Part shown: positions 37,446 through 47,213 of the stretch, one piece after another
How the letters are laid out: the number at the start of each line of letters is the position of its first letter
How positions within the stretch are numbered: position 1 is the stretch's first letter
Assembly (NCBI RefSeq): GCF_020510625.1
Contig: NZ_CP075191.1
Coordinates: 1-64,000, forward strand
Source: Ferribacterium limneticum
GTDB taxonomy: Bacteria > Pseudomonadota > Gammaproteobacteria > Burkholderiales > Rhodocyclaceae
Direction: 5' to 3'
DNA: 64,000 nucleotides
Notes under the pieces: generated by a model
Databases searched by the model: none
What the model was told of the DNA's origin: nothing
The model's input: only the letters and a program-made list of their open reading frames with translations
Position numbers and translations under genes: made by a program

Positions 37446-38688
37446 TGACGAAGTTGGTATTCGCGAACTGTTGTCGGAAATCCTGATCGACGAAGGCTAC
37501 GACGTCCGCCTGGCGGAAAACGCCACGGCAGCGCGTCTGGTCCGCGAAGAACTGCGTCCCGATCTGGTGCTGCTCGATATCTGGATGCCGGATACCGACG
37601 GCATTTCGCTGCTCAAGGAGTGGCATGCCGCCGGGTATCTCAACATGCCGGTGGTCATGATGTCGGGGCACGGCACGATCGATACGGCGGTCGAGGCAAC
37701 GCGTTTCGGGGCTTTCGATTTCCTCGAAAAGCCGATCGCGCTGCAGAAGCTGCTGTCGACGGTACAGAAGGCGCTCAAGCACGACAAGCCGCCGGCCCGC
37801 CCGGCGCTGACGCTGGAAGCTTTCAGTCGCTCGGCCTTCGTCAAGGAATTCAAGCGGCGCCTCGAACAGGCGGCCGCCAAGTCGCCGGTGCTGCTGCTCA
37901 AGGGCGCCAACGGCGGCATGGCGGAAATCTGTGCGCGCACCCTGCAGCCACCACGGGCGCCGTGGCTGGATCTGTCCAGTGTGAGCAGTGCGCTGACTCA
38001 GGAAATGCTGGAAAAGGTCACCGGTGGCATCCTGTTCGTGCCCGATCTGGCCGTGCTCGGCAAGATGCAGCAGATGAACCTGGCGTTCGCGATCGAGCGT
38101 CTGGAGAAATTGAATTTGCAGTTGATCGCCGCCAGCGTGTCGTCGATGACCGCGCTCAACGAGTCCGGCTGGGACAGCAAGCTGCTGACCCGACTCAGCG
38201 AAATCTGGGTGGCCATGCCGTCCTTGACCGGGCATGGCGACGAATTACCGGAAATTGCCAGCCTGCTGCTGAGCAATTTTGTCGAGCGCGGCGAAGTGCC
38301 TTTGCGCCGCCTTTCAACGGGGGCCTTGAACGCGCTGCGGTCCTTGCCCTGGAAGCGTCAGCCGGAATCGAGCTGGAGCGACCTTTATGCGCTGGTGCGC
38401 AATCTGGCGGTGACCTCGCTCGACGAGGAAATCAGCGCTGAGGATGTGGCCCGGGTCATGCCGCACGACGGGGTGGAGAGTCCGGAAGTGCTTTCCTTGC
38501 TGCCCTTGTTTGATCAGCCGCTGCGCGAGGCCCGGGATGCTTTCGAAAAAATGTATTTCGAGCACCACCTGCGGCTGGAAGGTGGCAACATGACCAAGCT
38601 GGCTGAGCGCTCCGGGCTGGAGCGGACCCATCTTTATCGCAAGTTGAAGCAACTGGACGTCAAACTCGGCAAGCGCGGGGAAGAATAA
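37423..38688 (+). CDS. NtrX-like response regulator with degenerate AAA+ domain
   Basis: 421 residues. The receiver domain is intact: ILVVDDEVGIRELL, phospho-Asp in VLLDIWMPDTDG near residue 52, and KPI near 104. The middle aligns in position with the sigma-54 AAA+ domain, but Walker A is lost (GANGGMAEIC in place of GESGTGKE), no GAFTGA loop is seen, and Walker B is eroded. The C-terminus keeps a Fis-type HTH (MTKLAERSGLERTHLYRKLK). It therefore cannot be a normal ATP-driven sigma-54 activator; it may bind DNA as an ordinary regulator. It is paired with the NtrY-like kinase and followed by trkA after 21 bp. Confidence 0.88.
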   Translation: MAIILVVDDEVGIRELLSEILIDEGYDVRLAENATAARLVREELRPDLVLLDIWMPDTDGISLLKEWHAAGYLNMPVVMMSGHGTIDTAVEATRFGAFDFLEKPIALQKLLSTVQKALKHDKPPARPALTLEAFSRSAFVKEFKRRLEQAAAKSPVLLLKGANGGMAEICARTLQPPRAPWLDLSSVSSALTQEMLEKVTGGILFVPDLAVLGKMQQMNLAFAIERLEKLNLQLIAASVSSMTALNESGWDSKLLTRLSEIWVAMPSLTGHGDELPEIASLLLSNFVERGEVPLRRLSTGALNALRSLPWKRQPESSWSDLYALVRNLAVTSLDEEISAEDVARVMPHDGVESPEVLSLLPLFDQPLREARDAFEKMYFEHHLRLEGGNMTKLAERSGLERTHLYRKLKQLDVKLGKRGEE

Positions 38689-38709
38689 ATCTCAGGATCC
38701 GGGGGGGTC

Positions 38710-40143
38710 ATGAAAGTCATCATTCTTGGAGCGGGGCAGGTCGGCGCCAGTGTCGCGGAGGGGCTGGTTTCGGAAGAAAACGACATCACCGTGGTGGATA
38801 GCGACGGGCCGCGCCTGATGGCGCTGCAGGACAAGCTCGATTTGCGGACCGTCGTCGGCAATGCCGCAACGCCGAGCATCTTGCGTGAAGCGGGGGCGGA
38901 AGACGCCGACATGATCATCGCCGTGACGCAGAGCGACCAGACCAATCTGGTGGCCTGCAAGCTGGCCCAGAGCGTCTTCAATGTACCGACCCGCATTGCC
39001 CGGTTGCGGGCGCGGGATTTCCTCGAAGACGATTCGCTGCTGTCGATCGAGAATTTTGCCGTCGATTACGCCCTCTGCCCCGAGCAGGTCATCACCGAAT
39101 ACATCCGGCGCCTGATTGAGTTTCCTGAAGCCCTGCAGGTGCTCAATTTCGCCAAAAACCGGGTCAGCCTCGTGGCCGTGCGCGCCTATGAGGGCGGCCT
39201 GCTGGTCGGCAAGCCGATCAAGGAGATGCGTGAGCTTTTGCCGCTGGGCTTGGATGCGCGGATAGCCGCGATTTTCCGGCGCGACCAGCCGGTCTTTCCC
39301 GAGGGCGATACGGTGGTCGAGGCAGGGGACGAGGTCTTTCTGCTGGCGGCGGCCGAGCATATCCGGCCGGTCCTTCGCCAGTTGCGGCGGATGATGACGC
39401 CAGTCCAGCGCATCATGATTGCCGGGGGTGGCAATATCGGCCTTCGTCTGGCCAAATCACTCGAAAAACGCTATGAAATCAAGCTGATCGAGGGCAGAAA
39501 AGAGCGCGCCGAGTTTATTGCCAACGAGCTGGACAACACGCTTGTCCTGCTCGGCGATGCGACCGACGAGGAATTGCTGGAGCAGGAAAATATCGCTGAG
39601 ATGGATCTTTTCCTGGCGGTGACCAATGACGATGAAGACAACATCATGTCCGGCAGCCTGGCCAAACGGCTGGGCTCAAAGCGGGTGGTGGCCCTGATCA
39701 ACCGCCGCGCCTACGCCGAGATGATTGAAGGCGGGCCGATCGACATCGGCATCTCGCCGGCCCAGGTGTCGATCGGTACCTTGCTGGCCCATGTCCGGCA
39801 GGGCGATGTCGCTGAAGTACATTCGCTGCGTCGCGGGGCGGCAGAAGCGCTTGAGCTGATTGCCCACGGCGATGCCAAGACCTCCAAAATTGTCGGTAGG
39901 CGCATCGACGAGATCGACTGGCCGCATGGCGTGACCGTGGCGGCAATGGTCCGCAATTTCGACCAGGCGGTCATTGTCGGCCAGACCGACGAATGGACTT
40001 CGATCACCCGCCATGGTGAGGTGGTCATTGCGCACCACGATACGGTGATCCAGCCCGGAGATCACGTGATCGTCTTCTGCACCCGCAAAAAGCTGGTCAA
40101 GAAGGTCGAGAAGCTGTTCCAGGTCGGTTTCCACTTCCTGTAG
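38710..40143 (+). CDS. trkA: Trk potassium uptake regulatory subunit TrkA
   Basis: TrkA is the cytoplasmic NAD-binding subunit that gates the TrkH potassium channel. 477 residues (E. coli 458) with two RCK/Rossmann halves: VIILGAGQVGASVAEGL at the start and IMIAGGGNIGLRLAKSL near residue 237. Each half ends in a RCK_C subdomain. A GGGGGGG stretch before the ATG may serve as ribosome site. trkH follows after 10 bp, and both follow the NtrYX-like pair, suggesting that this two-component system may control potassium uptake. Confidence 0.96.
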   Translation: MKVIILGAGQVGASVAEGLVSEENDITVVDSDGPRLMALQDKLDLRTVVGNAATPSILREAGAEDADMIIAVTQSDQTNLVACKLAQSVFNVPTRIARLRARDFLEDDSLLSIENFAVDYALCPEQVITEYIRRLIEFPEALQVLNFAKNRVSLVAVRAYEGGLLVGKPIKEMRELLPLGLDARIAAIFRRDQPVFPEGDTVVEAGDEVFLLAAAEHIRPVLRQLRRMMTPVQRIMIAGGGNIGLRLAKSLEKRYEIKLIEGRKERAEFIANELDNTLVLLGDATDEELLEQENIAEMDLFLAVTNDDEDNIMSGSLAKRLGSKRVVALINRRAYAEMIEGGPIDIGISPAQVSIGTLLAHVRQGDVAEVHSLRRGAAEALELIAHGDAKTSKIVGRRIDEIDWPHGVTVAAMVRNFDQAVIVGQTDEWTSITRHGEVVIAHHDTVIQPGDHVIVFCTRKKLVKKVEKLFQVGFHFL

Positions 40144-40153
40144 GGGGTCGCTC

Positions 40154-41608
40154 GTGACACGTTTTGCCCCTGTCTATCGTGCGCTGGGCATGATCATCAT
40201 GCTCTTCGGCCTGACCATGCTGGCGCCACTGATCCTTTCCTACCTGACAAATGACGGCGCCCAGACTGCCTACGACGAGGCTTTCGCGCTGACCATGCTG
40301 AGTGGCGCCTTCCTCTGGTACCGTTATCGCCGCTGCAAGCGTGAGCTGAACATCCGCGACGGTTTCCTGATGGTCGTGCTGGTGTGGACGGTGCTGCCTG
40401 CATTTGCAGCAATTCCCTTGATGTTGCAGCTCGGCATCAGTCATACCGACGCCTACTTCGAGACGGTTTCTGGGCTGACGACAACCGGCTCGACGGTGCT
40501 GTCGAATATCGACACCCTGCCAATGTCGATCAATCTATGGCGTCACCAGCTGGTCTGGGTGGGCGGCATGGGCCTGATCGTGCTGGCCATCGCCATTCTG
40601 CCCCTGCTCGGTATCGGCGGTCGGCAGATGTTCAAGGCCGAAACGCCGGGGCCGATGAAGGACTCGAAGATGACACCGCGCATCGCCGAGACGGCGAAGG
40701 GGCTGTGGCTGGTTTATCTGGGGGTGTCGATCGCCTGCATCGTGGGTTACCGCTGGGCAGGAATGAACTGGTTCGATGCCGTCTGTCATGGCTTTTCAAC
40801 CATGGGGCTGGGGGGCTTCTCAACGCACGATGCCAGCTTCGGCTTTTTCAACTCACCGGCCATTGAACTGGTGGCCATCGTCTTCATGCTGATTGCCGGC
40901 ATGAACTTCGGCACGCTGTTTCTCGCCGTCAGCGGGCGCTCGATTCGCCCCTACATGCGTGACCCGGAGGCTGGCTGGTTTCTCGGTGTGACGCTGTTCA
41001 GCATCCTCGTGGTAGCCATCTATATCTGGAAGGATGGTGCCTATCCGGATCTGGATACGGCGGTACGCCATGCGGCGTTTAACGTGATTTCGATCGCGAC
41101 AACAACCGGGTATGCCAGCGTCGACTATGCGTTATGGCCAATTTTCGCATCCTTGTGGATGCTATTCCTGTCCAGCTTCGTCACCAGCGCCGGCTCAACC
41201 GGTGGCGGTATCAAGATGATGCGGGCGCTGCTGCTTTACAAACAGGTCTATCGCGAATTGGTGCGCGCCATGCATCCCAGCGCGGTGTACAACATCCGGA
41301 TCGGCGGCCAGGTGGCGCCCCAGCCCATCCTGTTCGCGGTGCTTTCCTTTGCCTTTATGTACATGGTCAGCATCGTCTCGCTGACCTTGATTCTTGCCTT
41401 CACCGGGCTCGACATCATTTCGGCCTTTACGGCCATTGTGGCCAGCGTCAACAATACCGGGCCGGGTCTTGGCGTGGTCGGGCCATCGACCACCTATGAA
41501 GTGCTGGGTGATTTTCAGACCTGGGTCTGCATTTTCGCCATGCTGCTCGGGCGTCTCGAAATCTTCACGCTGCTCGTTGTGCTGACCCCCGCCTTCTGGC
41601 GTAAGTGA
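40154..41608 (+). CDS. trkH: Trk potassium transporter TrkH
   Basis: The membrane channel subunit for potassium, 484 residues with about ten membrane segments. The four selectivity-filter regions can be found, for example [12 protein letters not shown] near residue 105, [12 protein letters not shown] near 212 and [11 protein letters not shown] near 315; the last, [12 protein letters not shown], is near 430. It starts at a GTG 10 bp after trkA, so the pair is cotranscribed. A 10-bp hairpin terminator follows the stop. Confidence 0.96.
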   Translation: MTRFAPVYRALGMIIMLFGLTMLAPLILSYLTNDGAQTAYDEAFALTMLSGAFLWYRYRRCKRELNIRDGFLMVVLVWTVLPAFAAIPLMLQLGISHTDAYFETVSGLTTTGSTVLSNIDTLPMSINLWRHQLVWVGGMGLIVLAIAILPLLGIGGRQMFKAETPGPMKDSKMTPRIAETAKGLWLVYLGVSIACIVGYRWAGMNWFDAVCHGFSTMGLGGFSTHDASFGFFNSPAIELVAIVFMLIAGMNFGTLFLAVSGRSIRPYMRDPEAGWFLGVTLFSILVVAIYIWKDGAYPDLDTAVRHAAFNVISIATTTGYASVDYALWPIFASLWMLFLSSFVTSAGSTGGGIKMMRALLLYKQVYRELVRAMHPSAVYNIRIGGQVAPQPILFAVLSFAFMYMVSIVSLTLILAFTGLDIISAFTAIVASVNNTGPGLGVVGPSTTYEVLGDFQTWVCIFAMLLGRLEIFTLLVVLTPAFWRK

Positions 41609-41619
41609 CCTGAGCCGGA

Positions 41620-41648
41620 GAAAGGCGGATAATTCCGCCTTTCCGAAT
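41620..41648 (+). terminator. Intrinsic terminator after trkH
   Basis: A perfect 10-bp stem GAAAGGCGGA / TCCGCCTTTC with a TAAT loop, then a short T-stretch (CGAATTTTC). It ends the rsmB-trkH run. Confidence 0.65.
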
Positions 41649-41666
41649 TTTCTGGCGGAGTCCGAC

Positions 41667-42734
41667 GTGAGCCGACCCAAGAACGATACTTTCCTGCGTG
41701 CCCTTCTCAAAGAGCCGACCGAATACACCCCGCTGTGGCTGATGCGCCAGGCTGGTCGTTACCTCCCCGAGTATTGCGAAACCCGCAAACGGGCCGGCAA
41801 CTTCCTGAACCTGTGCAAGTCGCCGGCCATGGCCTGCGAAGTGACGCTGCAGCCGCTGGCCCGCTACGACCTCGACGCCGCCATCCTGTTCTCCGACATC
41901 CTGACCGTGCCGGACGCCATGGGCCTCGGCCTGTACTTCGCCGAAGGCGAGGGCCCGAAGTTCGAGCGCCCGCTGCGCGAAGAATGGGCGATCAACAACC
42001 TGACGGTGACCGATCCCTACGAGCATCTGGGCTACGTCATGGATGCCGTCTCTGAAATCCGCCGCGCGCTCGATAACTCGGTGCCGCTGATCGGCTTCTC
42101 CGGTAGCCCCTACACGCTGGCCTGCTACATGGTCGAGGGCGAGGGCTCGAGCGATTTCCGCAACATCAAGGGCATGCTCTACAACCGCCCGGACCTGCTG
42201 CACCGCATCCTGTCGGTGACCGCCGATTCCGTGATCGCTTACCTCAATGCCCAGATCGACTGCGGTGCCCAAGCCGTGATGATCTTCGACACCTGGGGCG
42301 GTTCGCTGTCCAACGCGGCCTACGAGGAATTCTCGCTGCAATACATGCGCCGCATCGTGGCCGGCCTGAAGAAGGAAAAAGACGGTCAGCGCATTCCGAG
42401 CATCGTGTTCACCAAGAACGGCGGCCTGTGGCTGGAAAAGATCGCCGACATCGGTTGTGATGCGGTCGGCCTCGACTGGACTATCGATATCGGCGAAGCC
42501 CGTCGTCGTGTTGGCGACAAGGTGGCCTTGCAGGGCAACCTTGATCCAAACGTCTTGTTCGCTCAGCCGGAAATCGTTGCGGCCGAAGCGAAGAAGGTGC
42601 TCGATAGCTTTGGCCCGGCCAATACCGGGCATGTGTTCAACCTCGGCCACGGCATTTCGCAATTCACCCCGCCGGAAAGCGTGACGGCGCTGGTTGAAGC
42701 AGTTCATTCTCACAGCCGAGTATTACGTAAGTAA
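41667..42734 (+). CDS. hemE: Uroporphyrinogen decarboxylase
   Basis: HemE converts uroporphyrinogen III to coproporphyrinogen III in heme synthesis. 355 residues, matching the family (354 in E. coli). The start region carries [16 protein letters not shown], the first URO-D signature, and [16 protein letters not shown] gives the second. It starts at a GTG. The gene ends at an AT-rich spacer with DnaA boxes and then priA, an order also seen in other betaproteobacteria. Confidence 0.97.
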   Translation: MSRPKNDTFLRALLKEPTEYTPLWLMRQAGRYLPEYCETRKRAGNFLNLCKSPAMACEVTLQPLARYDLDAAILFSDILTVPDAMGLGLYFAEGEGPKFERPLREEWAINNLTVTDPYEHLGYVMDAVSEIRRALDNSVPLIGFSGSPYTLACYMVEGEGSSDFRNIKGMLYNRPDLLHRILSVTADSVIAYLNAQIDCGAQAVMIFDTWGGSLSNAAYEEFSLQYMRRIVAGLKKEKDGQRIPSIVFTKNGGLWLEKIADIGCDAVGLDWTIDIGEARRRVGDKVALQGNLDPNVLFAQPEIVAAEAKKVLDSFGPANTGHVFNLGHGISQFTPPESVTALVEAVHSHSRVLRK

Positions 42735-43010
42735 TACCATAAGTGGGTAGCAAAGCTTGACTTATACACAGAGCTTTGCCGCCCACTGGAAAAATTTCCT
42801 GAAAAACCCTTGACGCCAGTGCGTTTATTTAAAATGTTGAATTTAAAGGGTTTTGATTGTTGCTCAATATTTCGGCAGAGTGACAAAATCCTTACCGCAC
42901 CGTGACTTGGCGCCAATTCGCCAAAGCAATCCACAATGTTATCCACAGTTATTGTGGACAACTTGAAAAGCGGCCGAAATTGATCCTGTCCAGCCTGTTT
43001 TTATGGAGAA
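42735..43010. other. AT-rich spacer with DnaA boxes between hemE and priA (origin-like)
   Basis: This 276-bp spacer has no ORF and is much richer in AT than its surroundings. DnaA boxes are TTATACACA at 42762-42770, TTATCCACA at 42939-42947 and, on the minus strand, TTGTCCACA at 42961-42953; CAATCCACA at 42927-42935 is a weak fourth. The box at 42762 sits in the loop of an 8-bp inverted repeat (GCAAAGCT 42750-42757 / AGCTTTGC 42772-42779). An AT-rich stretch at about 42780-42880 could unwind. This is how origins are built, but a DnaA-controlled promoter for priA is also possible. Confidence 0.55.
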
Positions 43011-45017
43011 ATGACGGCATCAGCCGCTAAATCCATGCGAGTTTTGCGCGTTGCCCTCGATTTGCCGCTGCATCGACTTTTCGATTATGTCGTCGAGTCG
43101 GCGTCGCCCGACGATATCGGTTTGCGCGTCCGGGTGCCTTTTGGCCGTGGCGAGAAACTTGGGGTCATTGTCGAGGTGCTAGCCGAAAGCGACTGGCCAC
43201 TCGAACAGCTGAAACCGGCGATAGAAATACTGCGTGATCTGCTGCCTTTGCCGGCCGATTTCTTCCGCCTTTGCCAGTTTGCCAGTGCTTACTATCAGGC
43301 TGCACTGGGTGAAGTGATCATGCAGGCATTGCCGGTTGGCCTCAAGCGCCTTGATCCGCCAACCCGGCGCAATGCCCGGGCGAGCCGTCCGTCGGTCGCG
43401 CTGGCGCCCCCCGCCTTGACCCAAGAGCAAACCATCGCCGTGGCGGCCGTTGATCCAGCGGCCGGGTTTTCTGCCCATCTGCTGCATGGGGTGACGGGCA
43501 GCGGCAAGACCGAGGTTTACCTGCGCCTGGTCGAAAGGGCGCTGGCCGATGGCAAGCAGGTCTTGTTGCTGGTGCCGGAAATCAATCTGACGCCACAGCT
43601 CGAAGGGCGCGTGCGCTCCCGTTTTCCTGATGCGGGGGTGGTTTCCTTGCATAGCGAACTGGCCGAGGCGGCCCGTGAGCGGAACTGGCGGGCGGCCTTT
43701 TCCGGCGAGGCGAGTATCGTGCTCGGCACCCGCTTGTCGATCTTCACGCCCATGCCGCGTCTAGGGCTGATTGTCGTTGATGAAGAGCACGATGCCTCGT
43801 TCAAGCAACAGGATGGCATGCGCTACTCGGCGCGGGATGTTGCGGTTTTTCGCGCCCACCAGCTAGGCATTCCTGTCCTGCTTGGTTCGGCGACGCCATC
43901 GCTGGAAACCTGGGCCAACGCCCAGAGCAAGCGCTACAACCTGATCACCTTGCTCGAACGGGCCAATCCGGAGGCCTCATTGCCGGCCATCCACATCCTC
44001 GATACGCGCAAGATGGTCCTTCAGGAGGGGGTTGGCGCACCGCTGGTTGCCGCCATCAAGGAACGTCTGGCCCGCGGCGAGCAGAGCCTGGTTTTCCTCA
44101 ATCGCCGGGGTTATTCACCGGTGCTGGCTTGCCCGGCTTGTGGCTGGGTGTCGCGCTGCACGCGTTGTGCCGCCAATATGGTGCTGCATCTGGCCGACAA
44201 GCGGCTGCGTTGCCATCACTGCGGCTGCGAGCACCGGATTCCCAAAGCCTGCCCGACCTGCGGCAACCAGGATATCCATCCCTTCGGACGGGGCACGCAG
44301 CGGCTGGAAGGCTGGTTGCAGGAGACTTTTCCCGAGGCCCGCGTGCTCCGTGTCGACCGTGACTCGGTCAAGAGCCGCAAGCAATGGGAGGTCATGCTCG
44401 ACCGCATCCACGGCGGCGAGGCCGACATTCTGGTCGGCACGCAGATGCTGGCCAAGGGCCATGATTTCCCCAAACTGACGCTGGTCGGCGTGCTGGGGGC
44501 CGATTCAGCATTGTTTGCCGCCGACTGGCGTGCCCCGGAGCGCCTGTTTGCCCAGTTGATGCAGGTGGCCGGGCGGGCCGGGCGGGCCGAACTGAAGGGC
44601 GAGGTGCAGATCCAGACGCAATACCCGGATCACCCGCTGTTCGCCTCGCTGGTCAAGCACGACTACCCGGGCTTTGCCGCCGAGCAGCTCAAGGAGCGCG
44701 AACAGGCCGGCTTCCCGCCCTATGCCTTCCAGGCCGTCTTGCGTGCCGAGGCGCCGGAGATGGCCGATGCGATTGCCTTTCTGAAGACAGCCGCCGCCAT
44801 GCCGCTGATTGGCGAGCACGAAAACATCATGATTTACGACCCGGTGCCGATGAAGCTGGCCCGGCTGGCCAATCTGGAGCGCGGCCAATTGCTCGCCGAG
44901 TCCTATTCCCGCCCGGCGCTGCAGGCCTTTCTGCCGCTCTGGCGCGAAGCCATCGAAGGCATCAAGTCGCCCTCGAAACTGCGCTGGCATATCGAAGTCG
45001 ATCCACTGGAATTCTGA
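43011..45017 (+). CDS. priA: Primosomal helicase PriA
   Basis: PriA restarts stalled replication forks. 668 residues: an N-terminal DNA-binding domain, Walker A GVTGSGKTEVY near residue 161, DEEH box VVDEEHDASFKQ near 253, and paired zinc motifs CPACGW, CTRC, CHHCGCEH and CPTCGNQ near 370-425. Helicase motifs VGTQMLAKGHDFP and QVAGRAGR follow. The ATG at 43011 lies behind a GGAG; 43035 (MRVLRVALDLPL) is an alternative start that matches the family N-terminus. Confidence 0.96.
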   Translation: MTASAAKSMRVLRVALDLPLHRLFDYVVESASPDDIGLRVRVPFGRGEKLGVIVEVLAESDWPLEQLKPAIEILRDLLPLPADFFRLCQFASAYYQAALGEVIMQALPVGLKRLDPPTRRNARASRPSVALAPPALTQEQTIAVAAVDPAAGFSAHLLHGVTGSGKTEVYLRLVERALADGKQVLLLVPEINLTPQLEGRVRSRFPDAGVVSLHSELAEAARERNWRAAFSGEASIVLGTRLSIFTPMPRLGLIVVDEEHDASFKQQDGMRYSARDVAVFRAHQLGIPVLLGSATPSLETWANAQSKRYNLITLLERANPEASLPAIHILDTRKMVLQEGVGAPLVAAIKERLARGEQSLVFLNRRGYSPVLACPACGWVSRCTRCAANMVLHLADKRLRCHHCGCEHRIPKACPTCGNQDIHPFGRGTQRLEGWLQETFPEARVLRVDRDSVKSRKQWEVMLDRIHGGEADILVGTQMLAKGHDFPKLTLVGVLGADSALFAADWRAPERLFAQLMQVAGRAGRAELKGEVQIQTQYPDHPLFASLVKHDYPGFAAEQLKEREQAGFPPYAFQAVLRAEAPEMADAIAFLKTAAAMPLIGEHENIMIYDPVPMKLARLANLERGQLLAESYSRPALQAFLPLWREAIEGIKSPSKLRWHIEVDPLEF

Positions 45018-45068
45018 CCGGCACGGCCCTTGCAATGATGACAATCCATCAACCGCAAGGAGGGCATC

Positions 45069-46052
45069 ATGAAAATCCTGGATTCAACGGTACAACTCTC
45101 GGCCAGCCACGAGGCGAGTAGCAGCCGGAGCATGGAGATCACCAGCAGCAGCGGCTTTCGGCAGGTATTCGACAGCCTGTCCGCCGGCATGCCGGATGAT
45201 CAGATAGCCGCCCGGCAGCGTGTCCAGAAGCTGCTGCAATCACTGATCGATGCCATTCTCGCCGCCATCGACGGCAAGAAATGCGAGGAAAACATTGCCG
45301 CCGGCGAGACCTTGCCGCAGGAACTGCCGCCGGCCGCCCGGGGCCGGGAAATGACCTGGAGCCGCCATGTCAGCGAAACGTTCAGTGAAAGCGAAAAGAC
45401 CTCGGTTTGCGGCAAGGGCTGCGTAAAAACCAGCGATGGACGCGACATCGCTTTCGATTTTTCACTCAATCTGGCGCGCGACTATCAGCGAAATTCCGTA
45501 TCGGATGAAAGTGGCAGCGTTACCCTGCGCGACCCGCTGATCATCAATTTCAATGGCAAATCCAGCGAGTTGACCGCCGAACGTATTTCCTTCGATCTGA
45601 ATGCCGACGGCGTGCCGGAGGAAATCCCCGGCCTTGGCTCTGGCAGCGGGTTCCTGGTATTTGACCGCAATGGCAACGGCAAGGCCGATAACGGCAGCGA
45701 GTTGTTCGGTGTCGCCAGCGGCAATGGGTTTGCCGATCTGGCCTTGCTCGACGGCGACCATAACGGCTGGATCGACGAAGGCGATGCTGCGTTCAGCCAG
45801 CTTGCCGTCTGGTCTGGCGATGGCTTTGCCTCACTGGCTCAGCGCGGTGTCGGGGCACTCCATACCGCTGCGGTCGATGCGCCATTTGCGCTGAAGACCG
45901 ACGACAACGCCTTGCTCGGACAGATCCGGGCGGCCGGCCTCTACCTCAGCGAGGCGGGAGAGGTCGGCCACCTGCAGCAGGTTGATCTGGCGGTCTCAAG
46001 CCCGGCGAGCGGGCCTAAGAATCCAGCCGAGGGCCAGCACCTGGCCGCCTAG
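45069..46052 (+). CDS. Putative calcium-binding EF-hand-like protein, function unknown
   Basis: 327 residues with a strong AAGGAGG ribosome site. There is no signal peptide; the N-terminus is Ser-rich. The C-terminal half has three D-x-D/N-x-D-G loops: DLNADGVPEE (about 177), DRNGNGKADNGSELFG (about 200) and DGDHNGWIDEGDAAF (about 230). These resemble the EF-hand or dockerin-type calcium loops of uncharacterised proteobacterial proteins that also carry the SELFG motif. It lies alone behind priA. Its last 57 bases overlap the 3' end of the opposing MFS gene. No export system is nearby, so its location is open. Confidence 0.75.
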   Translation: MKILDSTVQLSASHEASSSRSMEITSSSGFRQVFDSLSAGMPDDQIAARQRVQKLLQSLIDAILAAIDGKKCEENIAAGETLPQELPPAARGREMTWSRHVSETFSESEKTSVCGKGCVKTSDGRDIAFDFSLNLARDYQRNSVSDESGSVTLRDPLIINFNGKSSELTAERISFDLNADGVPEEIPGLGSGSGFLVFDRNGNGKADNGSELFGVASGNGFADLALLDGDHNGWIDEGDAAFSQLAVWSGDGFASLAQRGVGALHTAAVDAPFALKTDDNALLGQIRAAGLYLSEAGEVGHLQQVDLAVSSPASGPKNPAEGQHLAA

Positions 46053-47213
46053 CAGGCAGAAGAAGGCGGCACGGTAAGCCGTGTCGCCTGCCCAGCCATT
46101 GGCCTGCAGGGCATCAACGAAGCCGCCGATACCCCATTGCAGGCCGAAAGCCCCGGCGAAGACCAGCAGGTTGAGTGCCGTATTGGCCCGGCCAGAGAGC
46201 GCCGGCGGGAATGATTGGGAAACCAGCGAGTAGGAAATGTTGGACAGCGAAAAACAGATACCGAGTATCGGCCACAGCCAGTCGCCAGCCACGGTCGGCA
46301 GGCTGCTGATTGCGGCGAAGCAGGCGAGGGCGACGACCATCGCGCCAAGATAGAGCTGCTCCAGCTTGATGCCGCGCCGGACGAGGGCGGTCGCGAAGAA
46401 GCCCATGAACAGGAAGCCGGCCAGCATGGCGCCGCTGATCCAGGTCAGGCGGGCGGCGACGGCGGTACCTTCCATGCCTTCGAGCACGCTCATCCAGCGC
46501 GATGCCCACAAGCCTTGCACGGCCATGAAACCGCCGGTGAAAAAGAAGCCCATCGGGGCGTAGCGCCAGAAATGCGGGCTGGCAAAAATCTGTTTGACGC
46601 CCGCCAGCTGTTCGGCCAAGCCAGCGCCTTTCTGCTCGTTGGCCTTGTCCGGTACTTTCAGCCAAAGCAATGCCGCCACCATCAGCGTCGTCACGGCAAG
46701 GGCAAAGGCGATTTCCCGCCAGCCGGCAAAGCCGAGAGCGATTTCCAGTGGTTTGGAAGCAGCCAGCGCACCCAGGCCGCCGGAAGCCATGATCCAGCCG
46801 GTCAGCGAGGCCTGGCGTTCCGGGGGGAACCACTGTGAAAAGGCCTTGAACGAAGCCATCAGGCAGGCCGATACCCCAAGGCCGATCAGCGCCCGCCCGG
46901 TGGCCAGGCCGCCCAGCCCATCCGACAGGGAAAACACGGCGGCGCCGGTGGCTGCGATGACGAGCAGTCCGGCTTCGACCCGACGGGGACCGAAGCGGTC
47001 GAGCAACATGCCAAGCGGCAACTGGGCCAGGCCGAAGGCCAGAAAGTAGGTGCTTGTCAGCAAACCGAGGGCATTGTCGCCGAGGTTCAGCTCGCGGGCC
47101 AGGACCGGACCGATGACCGCATTGACCGTGCGGAAAAGGTAGGACAGGAAATAGCCGGCAGCAAAGGGCAGGAACAGCCTGAGCCACAGGGTTCGGGGTT
47201 CGGGGTAAGTCAC
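45996..47213 (-). CDS. MFS transporter
   Basis: 405 residues with twelve predicted membrane segments. The family loop motif after helix 2 reads LGMLLDRFGPRR, and MASGGLGALAASKPLE follows later. The substrate is unknown; it resembles general sugar-phosphate or nitrate/organic-anion type MFS carriers. The frame opens further upstream, but the GTG at 47213 overlaps the MOSC stop (GTGA), giving translational coupling. The 3' end overlaps the EF-hand-like gene by 57 bp. Confidence 0.85.
   Translation of the reverse strand: MTYPEPRTLWLRLFLPFAAGYFLSYLFRTVNAVIGPVLARELNLGDNALGLLTSTYFLAFGLAQLPLGMLLDRFGPRRVEAGLLVIAATGAAVFSLSDGLGGLATGRALIGLGVSACLMASFKAFSQWFPPERQASLTGWIMASGGLGALAASKPLEIALGFAGWREIAFALAVTTLMVAALLWLKVPDKANEQKGAGLAEQLAGVKQIFASPHFWRYAPMGFFFTGGFMAVQGLWASRWMSVLEGMEGTAVAARLTWISGAMLAGFLFMGFFATALVRRGIKLEQLYLGAMVVALACFAAISSLPTVAGDWLWPILGICFSLSNISYSLVSQSFPPALSGRANTALNLLVFAGAFGLQWGIGGFVDALQANGWAGDTAYRAAFFCLLGGQVLALGWILRPARRA

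Noticed and set aside
40059..40072. GATCACGTGATC in trkA as a possible fifth parS
   Set aside because: Only the CACGTG centre fits; the outer arms do not match GTTT/AAAC.
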